Below are positions 1 to 5,841 of a stretch of 7,018 bases of DNA, piece by piece. The notes below the pieces were generated by a model that was given only the letters and a program-made list of their open reading frames with translations, did not search any database and was not told the DNA's origin. The stretch is from assembly GCA_000433415.1 (NCBI GenBank), contig FR890541.1:8606-15623 (forward strand), read 5' to 3'. The translations under genes were made by a program, and so were the position numbers. The stretch is from Clostridium sp. CAG:448. Lineage in GTDB: Bacteria > Bacillota > Clostridia > Oscillospirales > CAG-272. How positions within the stretch are numbered: the first letter of the stretch is position 1; each line of letters starts with the position of its first letter.

Positions 1-1
1 G

Positions 2-202
2 GCGGGTGGATTCGGACAGCCGCTTTTCTGCCGCCTCCGCCTCGGCGACAATCCCGCCTTCACCGGCAGTGTCATGACCGCCTTTGCCCGTGCCGTCTGC
101 CGCATGCATCGGCGCGGCAGAACCGGCTGCCTTCTGCCGTTTGACATCGCGCCGATTGACCTGGTGCCTTTTCCGCCTGACGCGGTGTGGCGGTGTTACT
201 GA
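2..202 (+). CDS. meso-diaminopimelate dehydrogenase, C-terminal fragment
   Basis: The reading frame is open from the window edge and stops with TGA at 200-202, giving 66 residues. Its gene start lies outside the window. The segment LGDNPAFTGSVMTAFARA, followed about ten residues later by a RTG-x-FDIAP-like stretch, resembles the C-terminal end of NADP-dependent meso-diaminopimelate dehydrogenases. In that family an NPxFTAS helix is followed by an aromatic GA-T-FDIPP strand near the chain end, and a short acidic or tryptophan-containing tail is also usual. The family reductively aminates tetrahydrodipicolinate to meso-diaminopimelate in one step, supplying lysine and peptidoglycan synthesis in the cytosol. 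The catalytic and cofactor-binding parts are not visible, so the call rests on the tail alone. The gene converges on the metal ATPase gene and overlaps its end by 7 bases, with no terminator visible between them. Confidence 0.72.
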   Translation, partial: AGGFGQPLFCRLRLGDNPAFTGSVMTAFARAVCRMHRRGRTGCLLPFDIAPIDLVPFPPDAVWRCY

Positions 203-744
203 ACACTGTCCGCGGCGGGTGATGCCTCAGGCATACTTTTCTGCGTAGGCAAAAGGTTGGTCATGCTCTTGAGTCCGATTGCCAGTGTGGACAGATTGTG
301 CAGCAGCGCCGATGTGGCGGGGGGAAGCACGCCGACAAGACCCAACACGATCAGCGCAGTATTGAAGGACATGATGCGGCGGTAATTGCCGTGGATCCGT
401 TTCATGGCGGCAACGGAGAGCTGTTTCATGGTGATCAGTGCGGACAGATCGTCCGTGGTAATGGTGACATCGGCAATCTCGCGCGCAATGGCGGCACCGC
501 TGTTGACGGCAATGCCGACGTCTGCTTCCGACAGCGCGGGTGCATCGTTGACGCCGTCCCCGATCATGATCACTTTGTGCCCCTCACCGCGCATGGTGCG
601 CACAAATGCGGCTTTGTCCTCGGGCAGAACCTCGGAGTAGTAGCGATCCACGCCGACTGCCACCGCAACCGCACGCGCGGTACGGTCGCTGTCGCCCGTC
701 ATCATGACGATGTGGGAGAATCCGGCGCGGCGCAGACCGTCCAT
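196..744 (-). CDS. P1B-type metal ATPase, C-terminal part (after frameshift)
   Basis: This frame encodes the rest of the ATPase whose first 520 or so residues lie in the frame at 702-2324. From the ATG at 744 it gives 182 residues. TGD of the P domain is at residues 16-18, the EVLPEDKAAFV stretch at about 38-48, and the hinge GDGVNDAP at 62-69. Two C-terminal membrane segments follow at about 123-142 and 145-162, with MSFN and HNLSTLAIGLKS as conserved spots. Its first residues (AVMDGLRRAG when read slightly upstream of the ATG) continue the IEDPIKPEA sequence of the other frame. Whether the ATG at 744 is a real start is doubtful, because only G-rich sequence and no proper ribosome binding site precedes it. 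The fragment has neither the DKTGT phosphorylation site nor the metal-binding membrane motif, so it could not work alone. It is most likely the second half of a single enzyme, joined either in the true genome sequence or by ribosomal frameshifting. Confidence 0.85.
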   Translation of the reverse strand: MDGLRRAGFSHIVMMTGDSDRTARAVAVAVGVDRYYSEVLPEDKAAFVRTMRGEGHKVIMIGDGVNDAPALSEADVGIAVNSGAAIAREIADVTITTDDLSALITMKQLSVAAMKRIHGNYRRIMSFNTALIVLGLVGVLPPATSALLHNLSTLAIGLKSMTNLLPTQKSMPEASPAADSVQ

Positions 745-2324
745 AACCGCCCCACACCCCCCGCCGGCGCTTCCGGCTTGATCGGATCCTCGATCAGCAA
801 TACCGCAATCAGAACGCCGTCCTCCGCCATATAGAGGTGCGAACAGGTGTCCGGCAGTGCGTCGAATTTTTCCCGGTCGGGAATGACGCAGTGCTCGTCC
901 TCAAAAATATAGTGGTGACTGCCGATTGCCACGCGGTGCCCGTTGACCATGCCCAGAATGCCGTGCGCAACGATGTATTCCACCGACGAATGGCACTCCT
1001 CGTGATCAATGCCGCGCCTTGCCGCCTCATTGACGACCGCCAGAGCGATGGAGTGCGGGTAGTGCTCCTCCAGGCAGGCGGCAACGCGCAGGATTTCGTT
1101 TTCCTCCCGTCCGGTGAAGGGAACGATGCCGGCAAGATGCGGAGTGGCATAGGTCAGCGTACCGGTCTTGTCAAAGACAATGGTATCCGCCGCCGCAACC
1201 GCTTCCAGGAACTTGCCGCCCTTGAAGGAGATATGGTGCAGATTGCCCTCGCGCATGGCAGACAGCACGGCAACCGGCATGGACAGTTTGAGCGCGCAGG
1301 AGTAATCCACCATCAGGATGGCGGTCGCCTTGACGGGATTGCGCGTGATCAGGTAGGTCAACAGCGTTGCGCCGAGACTGTAGGGGACCAGCTTGTCCGC
1401 CAGATGAGATGCCTTGTCCTCGGTTGCTGATTTGAGCTTTTCGGATTCCTCGATCATGTGGACAATCCGGTCGTAGCGTCCGTCGCCGGCTGCTTTTTCG
1501 ATCCGGACCGTGCATTCGCCGTCCTCCACCACCGTGCCGGCATACACCGGAGCGCCGACGGATTTGCGAACCGCACAGGACTCTCCGGTCATGGATGCCT
1601 GGTTGACCGACATCTCTCCCGCCACGACTCTGCCGTCCAGCGGGATCATATGCCCGGTGCGCACCACAACGCAGTCGCCCGTGCGGACCTCGCCGATGGG
1701 GGTGAGCACCTCCGTGTCGCCCACCTTCAGCCAGACCTTGTCCACGCCCAGTGACATGGTGCTTGCCAGATCCGCCACGGATTTGCGGTGTGTCCAGTCT
1801 TCCAGTAATTCGCCGATCCGCAATAAGAACATGATGGAGGAAGCCGTGTCGAAATCGCCGCGGATCAACGAGACCGTGATCGCCGTCGCATCCAGCACCG
1901 GGACCTCGATTTTGCCGCGCAAAAGACATTTCAGCCCCTTCCATATATACCTGACGGCGTTGAATACGGTCAGCGCCATACGGATCGGTTGCGGCAGAAA
2001 CCAGCGCCGCAGATAGCGGCGGGTGACGGTCAGGAGCAGTTTGTTCTGAAATTCGCGGTTCAGTGCCCGCCCCGTATGCGCCGGGACAAGCGCCGCCGTT
2101 TCCTCGGTAAAGGCAAAGGCGGCAAGCGCGCGGACAAGATCTGCCCGTGCGCAGGAGTATGTGATCACCGCGTCGCAGGTGCGGTCATAGACAGATACGG
2201 CGGACACACCGTCAAGCGCCCGCAGATAGTATTCCAGAATATCCGCCTGGGAAAGACTCATGTGAGGCAACGCCGCATGGATCCGCATACGTCCCGCGGC
2301 GTCGTACAGAATAATACACTTCAT
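702..2324 (-). CDS. P1B-type heavy-metal-translocating ATPase, N-terminal part (frameshifted)
   Basis: This frame encodes the first three quarters of a metal-exporting P-type ATPase, which uses ATP to drive transition-metal ions across the cytoplasmic membrane. Residues 1-70 resemble a degenerate HMA domain without a CxxC metal site. Membrane segments follow at about 142-175, 312-327 and 332-356. The actuator TGES is at 246-249, the phosphorylation site DKTGT at 385-389 (Asp385), and an HP-like nucleotide-domain motif at 421-425 (HYPHS). The membrane position that is CPC in copper ATPases reads Tyr-Ser-Cys at 341-343, followed by ALKLSMP, so the metal cannot be predicted by analogy. After IEDPIKPEA (511-519) the frame leaves the family pattern and ends in about 20 unrelated residues; the true continuation is in the frame at 196-744. 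The ATG at 2324 is supported by GAGGAAA at 2335-2341. It is the second gene of an operon behind the small protein at 2416-2682, separated by 91 bases with two hairpins. Confidence 0.9.
   Translation of the reverse strand: MKCIILYDAAGRMRIHAALPHMSLSQADILEYYLRALDGVSAVSVYDRTCDAVITYSCARADLVRALAAFAFTEETAALVPAHTGRALNREFQNKLLLTVTRRYLRRWFLPQPIRMALTVFNAVRYIWKGLKCLLRGKIEVPVLDATAITVSLIRGDFDTASSIMFLLRIGELLEDWTHRKSVADLASTMSLGVDKVWLKVGDTEVLTPIGEVRTGDCVVVRTGHMIPLDGRVVAGEMSVNQASMTGESCAVRKSVGAPVYAGTVVEDGECTVRIEKAAGDGRYDRIVHMIEESEKLKSATEDKASHLADKLVPYSLGATLLTYLITRNPVKATAILMVDYSCALKLSMPVAVLSAMREGNLHHISFKGGKFLEAVAAADTIVFDKTGTLTYATPHLAGIVPFTGREENEILRVAACLEEHYPHSIALAVVNEAARRGIDHEECHSSVEYIVAHGILGMVNGHRVAIGSHHYIFEDEHCVIPDREKFDALPDTCSHLYMAEDGVLIAVLLIEDPIKPEAPAGGVGRLWTVCAAPDSPTSS
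750..762 (-). other. frameshift site in the metal ATPase gene
   Basis: Read on the minus strand this is a run of six G, then TGT, then four G. Upstream the frame gives IEDPIKPEAPA; downstream the family pattern AVMDGLRRAG...MMTGD appears only in the frame one base back. One extra base in either G run restores a continuous protein of roughly 700 residues, the usual size for the family. The zero-frame codons GCG GGG GGT also contain the heptamer G-GGG-GGT (762 down to 756), which has the X-XXY-YYZ form of -1 slippage sites, and a -1 shift there gives the correct fusion. A sequencing or assembly error, a real inactivating deletion, or phase variation are all possible, and programmed frameshifting is the least likely. 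Confidence 0.85.
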
Positions 2325-2334
2325 AATTAACAGA

Positions 2335-2341
2335 TTTCCTC
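2335..2341 (-). promoter_or_regulatory. ribosome binding site of the ATPase gene
   Basis: The minus strand reads GAGGAAA, ending ten bases before the ATG at 2324. It supports that start over internal alternatives. Confidence 0.7.
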
Positions 2342-2351
2342 GATTTCGGTT

Positions 2352-2408
2352 GCGGCGGGTTCCCGCCGCCCATGACAGCAGATGCCGCCGAAAACGTCAT
2401 CGGCGGCA
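2352..2408 (-). other. two tandem hairpins between the small gene and the ATPase gene
   Basis: The first hairpin met on the minus strand is a 9-bp perfect stem (2400-2408 with 2383-2391, 8-base loop). The second is an 8-bp GC-only inverted repeat (2362-2369 with 2352-2359, 2-base centre, so the real loop must be larger). Neither is followed by a U run on the minus strand, so they are not typical intrinsic terminators. They could mark an mRNA processing or stability point that sets different levels for the two operon genes; that role is inference. Confidence 0.5.
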
Positions 2409-2415
2409 CCTCGGG

Positions 2416-2682
2416 TTATTTGTTTTCGGCAGTGTCTTCAATGACCTCTTTGGCGTCCATTGCGGCATAAGTTTCGTTCAGCTTCTTTGCATCAGCCAGA
2501 ATGTCGCCTGCCTCTTCTTTCACCTTGGTTGCCGTTTTCATCACGTCGTCAGCCGCGCGCAGTGTAGCAGCCGTTGCGTGGGTGTACACCTTTTTGGCAG
2601 TTCTGCCGGAAAGGATTTTGATCCCCGCTGTGCCGAACAGAACACCGCCGGCAAAAAGCCCGAATTTGGTCCATTTTTTCAT
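2416..2682 (-). CDS. small membrane-anchored protein, DUF6110-like
   Basis: The protein has 88 residues. It begins with a short basic segment (MKKWTK), then a glycine-rich hydrophobic helix at about 7-22 (FGLFAGGVLFGTAGIK), then a charged alanine-rich helical region to about residue 75 (AKKVYTHATAATLRAADDVM, then alternating Lys/Glu), and an acidic tail. This matches my recollection of the clostridial DUF6110 family, whose members carry the same AGGVLFGTAGIKIL...AKKVYTH pattern and whose function is unknown. The ATG at 2682 is chosen over the upstream in-frame ATG at 2817 because a perfect GGAGGT (2690-2695) lies seven bases before it, and the upstream start would lie ahead of the promoter. 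It is the first gene of the operon with the metal ATPase. A role as an accessory or stabilising subunit of the pump is inference from position only; the helix could equally be an uncleaved signal anchor. It has no cysteines, and its only histidine is in the YTH motif, so it is unlikely to bind metal strongly itself. Confidence 0.75.
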   Translation of the reverse strand: MKKWTKFGLFAGGVLFGTAGIKILSGRTAKKVYTHATAATLRAADDVMKTATKVKEEAGDILADAKKLNETYAAMDAKEVIEDTAENK

Positions 2683-2689
2683 GAGAAAT

Positions 2690-2695
2690 ACCTCC
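2690..2695 (-). promoter_or_regulatory. ribosome binding site deciding the small-protein start
   Basis: GGAGGT on the minus strand, seven bases before the ATG at 2682. It rules in the 88-residue form over a longer reading that starts at 2817. Confidence 0.85.
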
Positions 2696-2703
2696 GTTCT
2701 TTT

Positions 2704-2722
2704 TGTTACACCTATTGTAGCA
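2704..2722. promoter_or_regulatory. inverted repeat over the metal operon -10, candidate operator
   Basis: TGTTACA (2704-2710) and TGTAGCA (2716-2722) form a 7-5-7 inverted repeat with one mismatch. It covers the -10 box and the expected transcription start of the operon. A repressor bound here would block RNA polymerase. The TACA/TGTA half-sites recall those of CopY/BlaI-type repressors, but those usually have a shorter centre, so the regulator is unknown. Confidence 0.45.
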
Positions 2723-2742
2723 CATGCTTGTTTTTCTGTCAA
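2714..2742 (-). promoter_or_regulatory. sigma-A promoter of the small protein-ATPase operon
   Basis: On the minus strand, TTGACA (2742-2737) and TACAAT (2719-2714) are separated by exactly 17 bases, which is consensus -35 and one mismatch in the -10. Transcription should start near 2707, leaving a leader of about 25 bases before the ATG at 2682. Confidence 0.9.
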
Positions 2743-2784
2743 GTGCTCCGGCGCATTTTTTGTTCTTTGCACGCGAATCCCGCC

Positions 2785-2817
2785 GAAATGTTCATGAAAT
2801 GTACTTGAAATGGACAC
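2785..2817 (+). repeat. three 11-bp direct repeats upstream of the foldase gene
   Basis: GAAATGTTCAT, GAAATGTACTT and GAAATGGACAC follow each other without a gap. All share GAAATG and a C at position 9. The 11-bp period puts the copies on one face of the DNA helix, and the third overlaps the -35 box at 2805-2810. This arrangement suits tandem binding of an activator or repressor; no specific factor is recognised. Confidence 0.5.
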
Positions 2818-2833
2818 GATAATATGTTAGACT
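2805..2833 (+). promoter_or_regulatory. sigma-A promoter of the foldase lipoprotein gene
   Basis: TTGAAA (2805-2810), a 17-base spacer and TAGACT (2828-2833), with a TG one base before the -10 box (extended -10). The leader to the ATG at 2877 would be about 37 bases. The -10 is imperfect, so regulation through the 11-bp repeats is plausible. Confidence 0.6.
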
Positions 2834-2876
2834 ACCCCTATCAAGAGCGTGCTTGAAAACGCAGAAAGAGGATAAC

Positions 2877-4175
2877 ATGAAGAAATTGGTTTTGATCCTG
2901 TCGGCGCTGTTCCTGATGGTGGTATTTTGCTCCTGTCAGTTCTTCGGCAACAAGGAGCAGGAAACGACCGGAAGTGCGGACACCACCGCTCAAACGGGTT
3001 CCGGCACTGCCGCAACAACAGATACGGAAGAAGAAACGACCATGCCGCGCCTGGACTACTTCGGCGAGGATATGGACCGCTATCTCTCCATCGACCGCGA
3101 GGATTATGCGACGATTGAAGTGACGGTCAGCGATGAATTTGTCATCGGCGACGACGATGTGGAGGATTATATCAACAGCCTGCGCCTGAAAAACAAGACG
3201 GCGGACACCGGTGCCGTCGGTGTGACGGATCAGCCGATCGCACTGGGGGATGTGGTGCACTTTTATTACCGCGGAACTATCGACGGCGAGGCTTTTGAGG
3301 GCGGTTCCTACCTGCCCGAGAAGTATGACACGCCCGCGGAGCTGGAGATCGGGTCGGGCAGATTTATCCCAGGATTTGAGGATGCCATGATCGGCATTGT
3401 CCCCAATACCACTTCCGAGGACCGGATGACCTCCATCAAGGTCACGTTCCCTGCCAACTATAACAAGAAATTGGGCGGCAAGGAGGCAACCTTTGAGCTG
3501 TATGTCGTGTCGGTGGACAAGTATATCCTTCCCGCCTACGACGATTCGTTCATTACCGGTACGCTGAAATATGAGGCGAAAAAGAAGGTTTACGAGGACG
3601 GGGAGCTGAAGGCGGAGTTCGAGTCGGAAATTCGCAAGCAGTTGGTCGAAAACATAGAGGATGACCTGAAGAATGCAAAGATCAGCGCCGTGTGGGAGAA
3701 GCTGTATACGTTTTGCACGGTCAAGGAGATTCCGCAGATCGAGTACGACTACTATTACAAGCAGTATATGGATCAGTTCGAGCAGGCGTATGCGTATTAT
3801 AACCAGCAGAGCGTCGCTTACTACGGATATAAAAAATATGAAAATTTCGATGTCTTTGCCGTCGAGTATATGGGACTGGAGGAAGGCGACGACTGGAGAA
3901 CGGAATTTGACAAAAGGTGCAGAGAAGCCGTGATGCAGAATCTGCTCTTCCACACCATCGCGCGTAAAGAGGGCATGGAACAGGTCAGCGACGAGGAGTA
4001 CCGGGCAGAGCTGAAATACTACGCTGATATGTACAGTATCTACGGCTATACCGAAGAAGACATCGAGAAACTGATGGGAAAATCACAGCTCCGCGAATCC
4101 GCTCTTTACAGTAAGATCGCGGATTACCTTCTGGGCAATACAACCGTGACCTTTACAAAACTGACCGCCTCGTGA
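2877..4175 (+). CDS. trigger-factor-like peptidyl-prolyl isomerase lipoprotein
   Basis: The predicted protein has 432 residues. It starts with a lipoprotein signal peptide: MKK, a hydrophobic core at 4-17, and FCSC, with Cys20 the likely lipidated residue. A Thr/Glu-rich linker (about 27-58) follows. Residues about 122-215 look like an FKBP-type prolyl isomerase domain, with GDVVHFYYRGTIDGEAFEGG, the GRFIPGFEDAMIG stretch (161-173) and VTFPANYNKKLGGKEATFEL. Residues about 220-425 form a long charged and Tyr-rich helical region like the C-terminal chaperone domain of trigger factor. The N-terminal ribosome-binding domain of cytosolic trigger factor is absent. The protein should therefore sit on the outer face of the membrane and help fold secreted proteins; this is inferred from domains. 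ATG 2877 is preferred over the TTG at 2853 because AGAGG (2866-2870) precedes it and the signal peptide starts there. It has its own promoter and lies divergent to the metal operon. Confidence 0.85.
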   Translation: MKKLVLILSALFLMVVFCSCQFFGNKEQETTGSADTTAQTGSGTAATTDTEEETTMPRLDYFGEDMDRYLSIDREDYATIEVTVSDEFVIGDDDVEDYINSLRLKNKTADTGAVGVTDQPIALGDVVHFYYRGTIDGEAFEGGSYLPEKYDTPAELEIGSGRFIPGFEDAMIGIVPNTTSEDRMTSIKVTFPANYNKKLGGKEATFELYVVSVDKYILPAYDDSFITGTLKYEAKKKVYEDGELKAEFESEIRKQLVENIEDDLKNAKISAVWEKLYTFCTVKEIPQIEYDYYYKQYMDQFEQAYAYYNQQSVAYYGYKKYENFDVFAVEYMGLEEGDDWRTEFDKRCREAVMQNLLFHTIARKEGMEQVSDEEYRAELKYYADMYSIYGYTEEDIEKLMGKSQLRESALYSKIADYLLGNTTVTFTKLTAS

Positions 4176-4182
4176 CCGGTAA

Positions 4183-4211
4183 CGGGCAAAAGGAATGCCG
4201 CTTTGGTTTTT
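4183..4211 (+). terminator. weak candidate terminator after the foldase gene
   Basis: GGCA (4185-4188) pairs with TGCC (4196-4199), with one more pair (4183 with 4200) past a bulged G. The tail CTTTGGTTTTT follows. The stem is short, so termination would be inefficient; no better candidate is seen before the next promoter. Confidence 0.3.
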
Positions 4212-4233
4212 CCGGTAAAATTTCCGAAACCCA

Positions 4234-4262
4234 TTGCAAAAAGCAGAATTATCATGTATAAT
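4234..4262 (+). promoter_or_regulatory. sigma-A promoter of the sugar isomerase gene
   Basis: TTGCAA (4234-4239), a 17-base spacer and a perfect TATAAT (4257-4262). The -10 is part of a small inverted repeat, ATTAT-CATGT-ATAAT (4248-4262). Transcription should begin near 4269, or a few bases earlier, just inside a possible leader hairpin (GACGG 4264-4268 with CCGTC 4286-4290). Confidence 0.88.
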
Positions 4263-4303
4263 AGACGGGAAAAGCTTGATGAAAGCCGTCAATATCAAAG
4301 TAT

Positions 4304-4309
4304 GGAGGA
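4304..4309 (+). promoter_or_regulatory. ribosome binding site deciding the isomerase start
   Basis: GGAGGA ten bases before the ATG at 4320. It supports the 473-residue form; a longer in-frame reading from the TTG at 4203 would begin upstream of the promoter. Confidence 0.8.
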
Positions 4310-4319
4310 CACAAACCAA

Positions 4320-5741
4320 ATGTTAGTAAACACAAAAGCCAGAATCGGCGTATTTTCGATTGCGCTGGGCGCATATCTTCCGCAGTTTCCCTCCCTCGTG
4401 CCCGAATTCCAGGCGCAGTACGAGGCGTTCAAAAAAACACTTCCCGATACGGTCGAGATCATTGACGGCGGGATGGTAACAACCAAAGAACAGTCCATGG
4501 TTGCGGGCGATAAGTTCCGCGCGGCTGATGTGGACCTTGTGTTTTTGCAGATGCTCACATACGCCACGTCCTATAACGTCCTTCCCGCCATCAGAGACCT
4601 TGACGTTCCCGTTGTCATTGTCAACGTCCAGAAGCTCAAGGCGCCCGATTACGCACATACCGACATTCCCAAGTGGCTCGGCGAGCTGTACGCCTGCGGC
4701 GCAGTGGGTGAAGCGGTTGCGGATCTGGAAAGAGCAGGCAAGCGCCACGCCGTCATCACGGGCGTTGTGGAAGGCGGAGACCCGTACGTTGCCGCCGAAA
4801 TCGAGGATTGGTGCCGTGCGGCGCAGGTCAGAAGAAGATTCCGCGAAACCAACCTTGCCCAGATTGGTAGACCGTACCCCGGCATGATGGACCTCTACAT
4901 AGACGAAACCAACCTTTACAACAGAATGTTCCTCTACACCAAGCAGTTCGATTGGGAAAAGATGTGGGCAATCGCCGATCATATCACCGACGAGAACGCA
5001 ATCCGTGCAAAGGCAGAGGACATCATCAACACCTTTGACATCGAGGGCGGCGCAACCGTCGAAACCGTATGGGAAATGGCGAAATACGTCGTTGCCTTTG
5101 AGGAGTGGGTCAAGGACGAGCAGCTCGGCTTTGTCGCTTCTCACTACGACGGCTATGCAAAGGGACAGGCAGGCGTTCTGGACTCCATGCTGATTCCCGC
5201 ATTCTCCATGCTGATCAAACAGGGCACCGCGTGCGCCGTTGAGGGCGACATCAAGGTTGCCATGGCAATGAGCATTCTCAAGACCATTGCCGGCACAGGT
5301 CAGCTCTCCGAGATGTACTCCATCGACTTCAACGAGGACATTTGCATCATCGGTCACTCCGGTTCCGGTGACGCCGATATTTCCGTTAACAAGAAACCCA
5401 CTATGAAGATCGTTCCCGTGTTCCACGGCAAGACGGGCGGCGGATACCTGACGCAGTTCTATCCTCCCGTGGGAGACATCACCTATCTCGCAATCACGCA
5501 GGATAAGGACGGCAACTTCAAGTTTGTTGTCGCCGAGGGCGTAAACGAGGACGGTCCGATCTTCACGTTCGGCGATACGAATATGCGTACACGCTTCTCC
5601 TGCGGTGCCCGTGAATTCTGCAATCGCTGGAGCGAGGCAGGACCGACCCACCATATGGCTGCCGCTGTCGGACGCCATATCGACACCATCCTCAAGGTCG
5701 CGAAAATTTTCAATATTCCCTGTGATGTCATTTGCAGATAA
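4320..5741 (+). CDS. L-arabinose/L-fucose isomerase-like sugar isomerase
   Basis: The predicted protein has 473 residues, close to the usual length of L-arabinose isomerases (about 470-500). It has no signal peptide, so it is cytosolic. The N-terminal half carries an alpha/beta sugar-isomerase fold pattern: RIGVFSIALGAYLPQF at 8-23, the DLVFLQMLTYATS stretch at 72-84 and VPVVIVNVQ at 96-104. GRPYPGMMDLYIDET (183-197) matches the family's G-x-M-x-D strand. Likely metal ligands are Glu309 in AVEGD, His346 in GHSGSGD and His445 (or His444) in GPTHH; the fourth ligand seen in AraA could not be placed. Family members interconvert aldoses and ketoses using a divalent metal such as Mn2+. The sequence differs enough from classical AraA that the substrate is open. 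It has its own promoter and a terminator, so it forms a single-gene transcript; no araB, araD or fuc gene is visible. Codons are strongly biased to C-ending forms, suggesting high expression. Confidence 0.8.
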   Translation: MLVNTKARIGVFSIALGAYLPQFPSLVPEFQAQYEAFKKTLPDTVEIIDGGMVTTKEQSMVAGDKFRAADVDLVFLQMLTYATSYNVLPAIRDLDVPVVIVNVQKLKAPDYAHTDIPKWLGELYACGAVGEAVADLERAGKRHAVITGVVEGGDPYVAAEIEDWCRAAQVRRRFRETNLAQIGRPYPGMMDLYIDETNLYNRMFLYTKQFDWEKMWAIADHITDENAIRAKAEDIINTFDIEGGATVETVWEMAKYVVAFEEWVKDEQLGFVASHYDGYAKGQAGVLDSMLIPAFSMLIKQGTACAVEGDIKVAMAMSILKTIAGTGQLSEMYSIDFNEDICIIGHSGSGDADISVNKKPTMKIVPVFHGKTGGGYLTQFYPPVGDITYLAITQDKDGNFKFVVAEGVNEDGPIFTFGDTNMRTRFSCGAREFCNRWSEAGPTHHMAAAVGRHIDTILKVAKIFNIPCDVICR

Positions 5742-5841
5742 TCCGTAAAGCGGGGCTCGGGTGGAGGGAATGCTTGCAAGCGCATTTTCTTCTTTTGAAA
5801 AAGGGATAAGGCAGGTAAGGCAACCATCCGCCGGGTTACAC
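5742..5841 (+). other. 3' UTR of the isomerase gene
   Basis: About 100 bases separate the isomerase stop from the strong terminator. They contain no convincing gene. A small hairpin (AATGC 5769-5773 with GCATT 5782-5786) followed by TTTTCTTCTTTT could give partial termination. The rest, about 5790-5841, is purine-rich and then GC-rich and fits no riboswitch family I could recognise. It could remain as a short stable RNA joined to the terminator. Confidence 0.4.

Noticed and set aside
298..834. Plus-strand open frame across the ATPase C-terminus
   Set aside because: The translation is His/Gly/Asp-rich and lies antisense to the clear P-type ATPase motifs.
2853..2876. Eight-residue extension of the lipoprotein from a TTG
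   Set aside because: AGAGG and the signal peptide start point to ATG 2877.
2841..3953. Open frame of 370 codons on the minus strand
   Set aside because: It is antisense to the foldase lipoprotein, has low-complexity Ile/Leu/Val/Arg-rich sequence and no ribosome binding site evidence.
4203..4319. N-terminal extension of the isomerase from a TTG at 4203
   Set aside because: It begins upstream of the -10 box at 4257-4262 and has no ribosome binding site; the family N-terminus fits the ATG at 4320.
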